Assembly: GCF_002939185.1 (NCBI RefSeq)
Contig: NZ_POVL01000037.1
Span: forward strand, 1-53,280
Direction of reading: 5' to 3'
Source: Enterobacter sichuanensis
Lineage (GTDB): Bacteria > Pseudomonadota > Gammaproteobacteria > Enterobacterales > Enterobacteriaceae
DNA: 53,280 bases
The notes under the pieces: model-generated
The model's database searches: none
Told to the model about the DNA's origin: nothing
Seen by the model: the letters and a program-made list of their open reading frames with translations, nothing else
Position numbers and translations under genes: made by a program
In this document: piece by piece, positions 52,474 to 53,280 of the stretch
How positions within the stretch are numbered: position 1 is the stretch's first letter
Layout: each line of letters begins with the position of its first letter

Positions 52474-53280
52474 ATGGCGTTAACGCATGCTAACAATACC
52501 CAGAAAGCATCTGAGCCGGTAAAAGCCAGTGCGCATATTCGCGTAATTCTGGCGCTGGCATTATCCGGGCTTGCTGAACTTGCTTCTCTGTTTTTTATTC
52601 AACCTCTGCTGCCGACGCTGGCTGTGGAATATAATGTGCCAGTCAGTCAGGTGAGTATTATCCTGTCAGCAGAAACGGCGCTGCTGGCAATTGGCTTGCT
52701 GTTTACCGGAACGTTATCCGATCACTATGGCAGGAAGCGGTTAATTATTGTCTCCCTTCTGCTGGGCGGGATCCTGACGCTGCTCTGCCCGCTGGTGGAG
52801 TCCTGGGCGATGCTGGTGGCGCTGCGTGCGGTGATTGGTCTGGCGCTGAGCGGTATCGCGGCAGCGGCAACCGCCTACATCAGTGAGGAAGTCGCACCGG
52901 TAGCAGCAGGGATCGTCACGGGATATTTTGTCTTCGGTAACTCGATGGGCGGCATGTCCGGCCGTATTGTTGCCAGTCAGCTTATCGATCACGTTTCTAT
53001 TCATGTCATCTTTTACGGCTTTGCCGTCAGTCTGATTGCGGTTGCTATTCTGGTGAAATTCCTTCTGCCTGAATCCAAAAACTTCACTCCTACGCAAAAC
53101 CTGAACGTGATGCGAATGGTAAAAGGGGCAGCATCGCATTTCAAAAACAAAAATCTGGCGCTGGCGTTTGTCATCAGCTTTATTATCTTCGGCGCATTTA
53201 CCTCACTTTATAACTATCTGGCTTTCTTCCTGAAGGGTGAACCGTTCCATATTTCACCGGCTAATGCAGGTCTGCTCTCC
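52474..53280 (+). CDS. MFS transporter, YnfM-like (partial at window end)
   Basis: The first 269 residues of a major facilitator permease that runs off the right edge. N-terminal helices begin near residue 24 (VILALALSGLAELASLFFIQPLLPTLAVEY), the motif A loop reads GTLSDHYGRKRLIIVSLLLGG, and GNSMGGMSGRIVASQLID resembles the fifth-helix motif of YnfM-type drug/metabolite exporters. TGAGGT precedes the ATG at 52474. It follows the galD-like gene and probably moves the organic acid handled there, in or out. About 130-150 further residues should lie outside the window. Confidence 0.88.
   Translation, partial: MALTHANNTQKASEPVKASAHIRVILALALSGLAELASLFFIQPLLPTLAVEYNVPVSQVSIILSAETALLAIGLLFTGTLSDHYGRKRLIIVSLLLGGILTLLCPLVESWAMLVALRAVIGLALSGIAAAATAYISEEVAPVAAGIVTGYFVFGNSMGGMSGRIVASQLIDHVSIHVIFYGFAVSLIAVAILVKFLLPESKNFTPTQNLNVMRMVKGAASHFKNKNLALAFVISFIIFGAFTSLYNYLAFFLKGEPFHISPANAGLLS

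Overview
The window reads as chromosomal DNA of an enteric gammaproteobacterium, most likely Enterobacter (E. cloacae complex) or a close relative. Gene order follows the Escherichia coli ydcR-ydcSTUV-patD-ortT ... ydcY-ydcZ-mnaT-curA-mcbR-yncD-yncE-ansP ... yncG-pptA ... yddH/nhoA segment, but the proteins are clearly diverged from E. coli, REP sequences of the enterobacterial type are present, and several blocks absent from that E. coli order are inserted. The species is inferred from recognised proteins; no database search was run.

Layout. 1-1.2 kb: an orphan hcp (type VI secretion tube/effector protein) and a YmcF-type cold-shock microprotein behind a cspA-like cold-box leader. 1.2-8.7 kb: the MocR-type regulator YdcR, the YdcSTUV putrescine/spermidine-type ABC transporter, the aldehyde dehydrogenase PatD (together a polyamine/putrescine uptake and degradation unit), and the orphan toxin OrtT. 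8.7-18 kb: a block not found at this place in the E. coli order, holding an alpha/beta hydrolase, the three-gene srfABC operon and an orphan DppA-like binding protein, with a REP inside it and a REP pair at its end. 18-27 kb: ydcY, ydcZ-mnaT, an extra XRE-cupin regulator divergent from mnaT, curA, mcbR, the PQQ receptor yncD (pqqU), yncE behind a Fur box, and ansP.

27.4-37.1 kb: a LysR/cupin pair, a small P-loop kinase-like protein, then a compact eight-gene run (two flavin-dependent monooxygenases, an M20 amidohydrolase, a GNAT acetyltransferase and a polar-amino-acid ABC transporter with two binding proteins). Its content matches the Bacillus ytm/yxe operons for salvage of S-modified cysteines; I infer the same role. 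37.1-42.7 kb: yncG, pptA, an LpxL-family lipid A acyltransferase, then a NAD-malic enzyme divergent from a 2-hydroxycarboxylate (malate/citrate type) transporter, with a CRP-like site between them.

42.7-53.3 kb: HxlR regulator/tautomerase pair, an ArsR-family regulator divergent from a second-type elongation factor G (fusA2), an internally deleted type VI amidase effector with an intact exported immunity-like partner, yddH and nhoA, a GlxA-type AraC regulator, an exported isochorismatase-family hydrolase, and a LysR-regulated 4-oxalomesaconate tautomerase/PrpF-like gene followed by an MFS transporter that runs off the right edge. No tRNA, rRNA, CRISPR array, transposase or integrase was seen.
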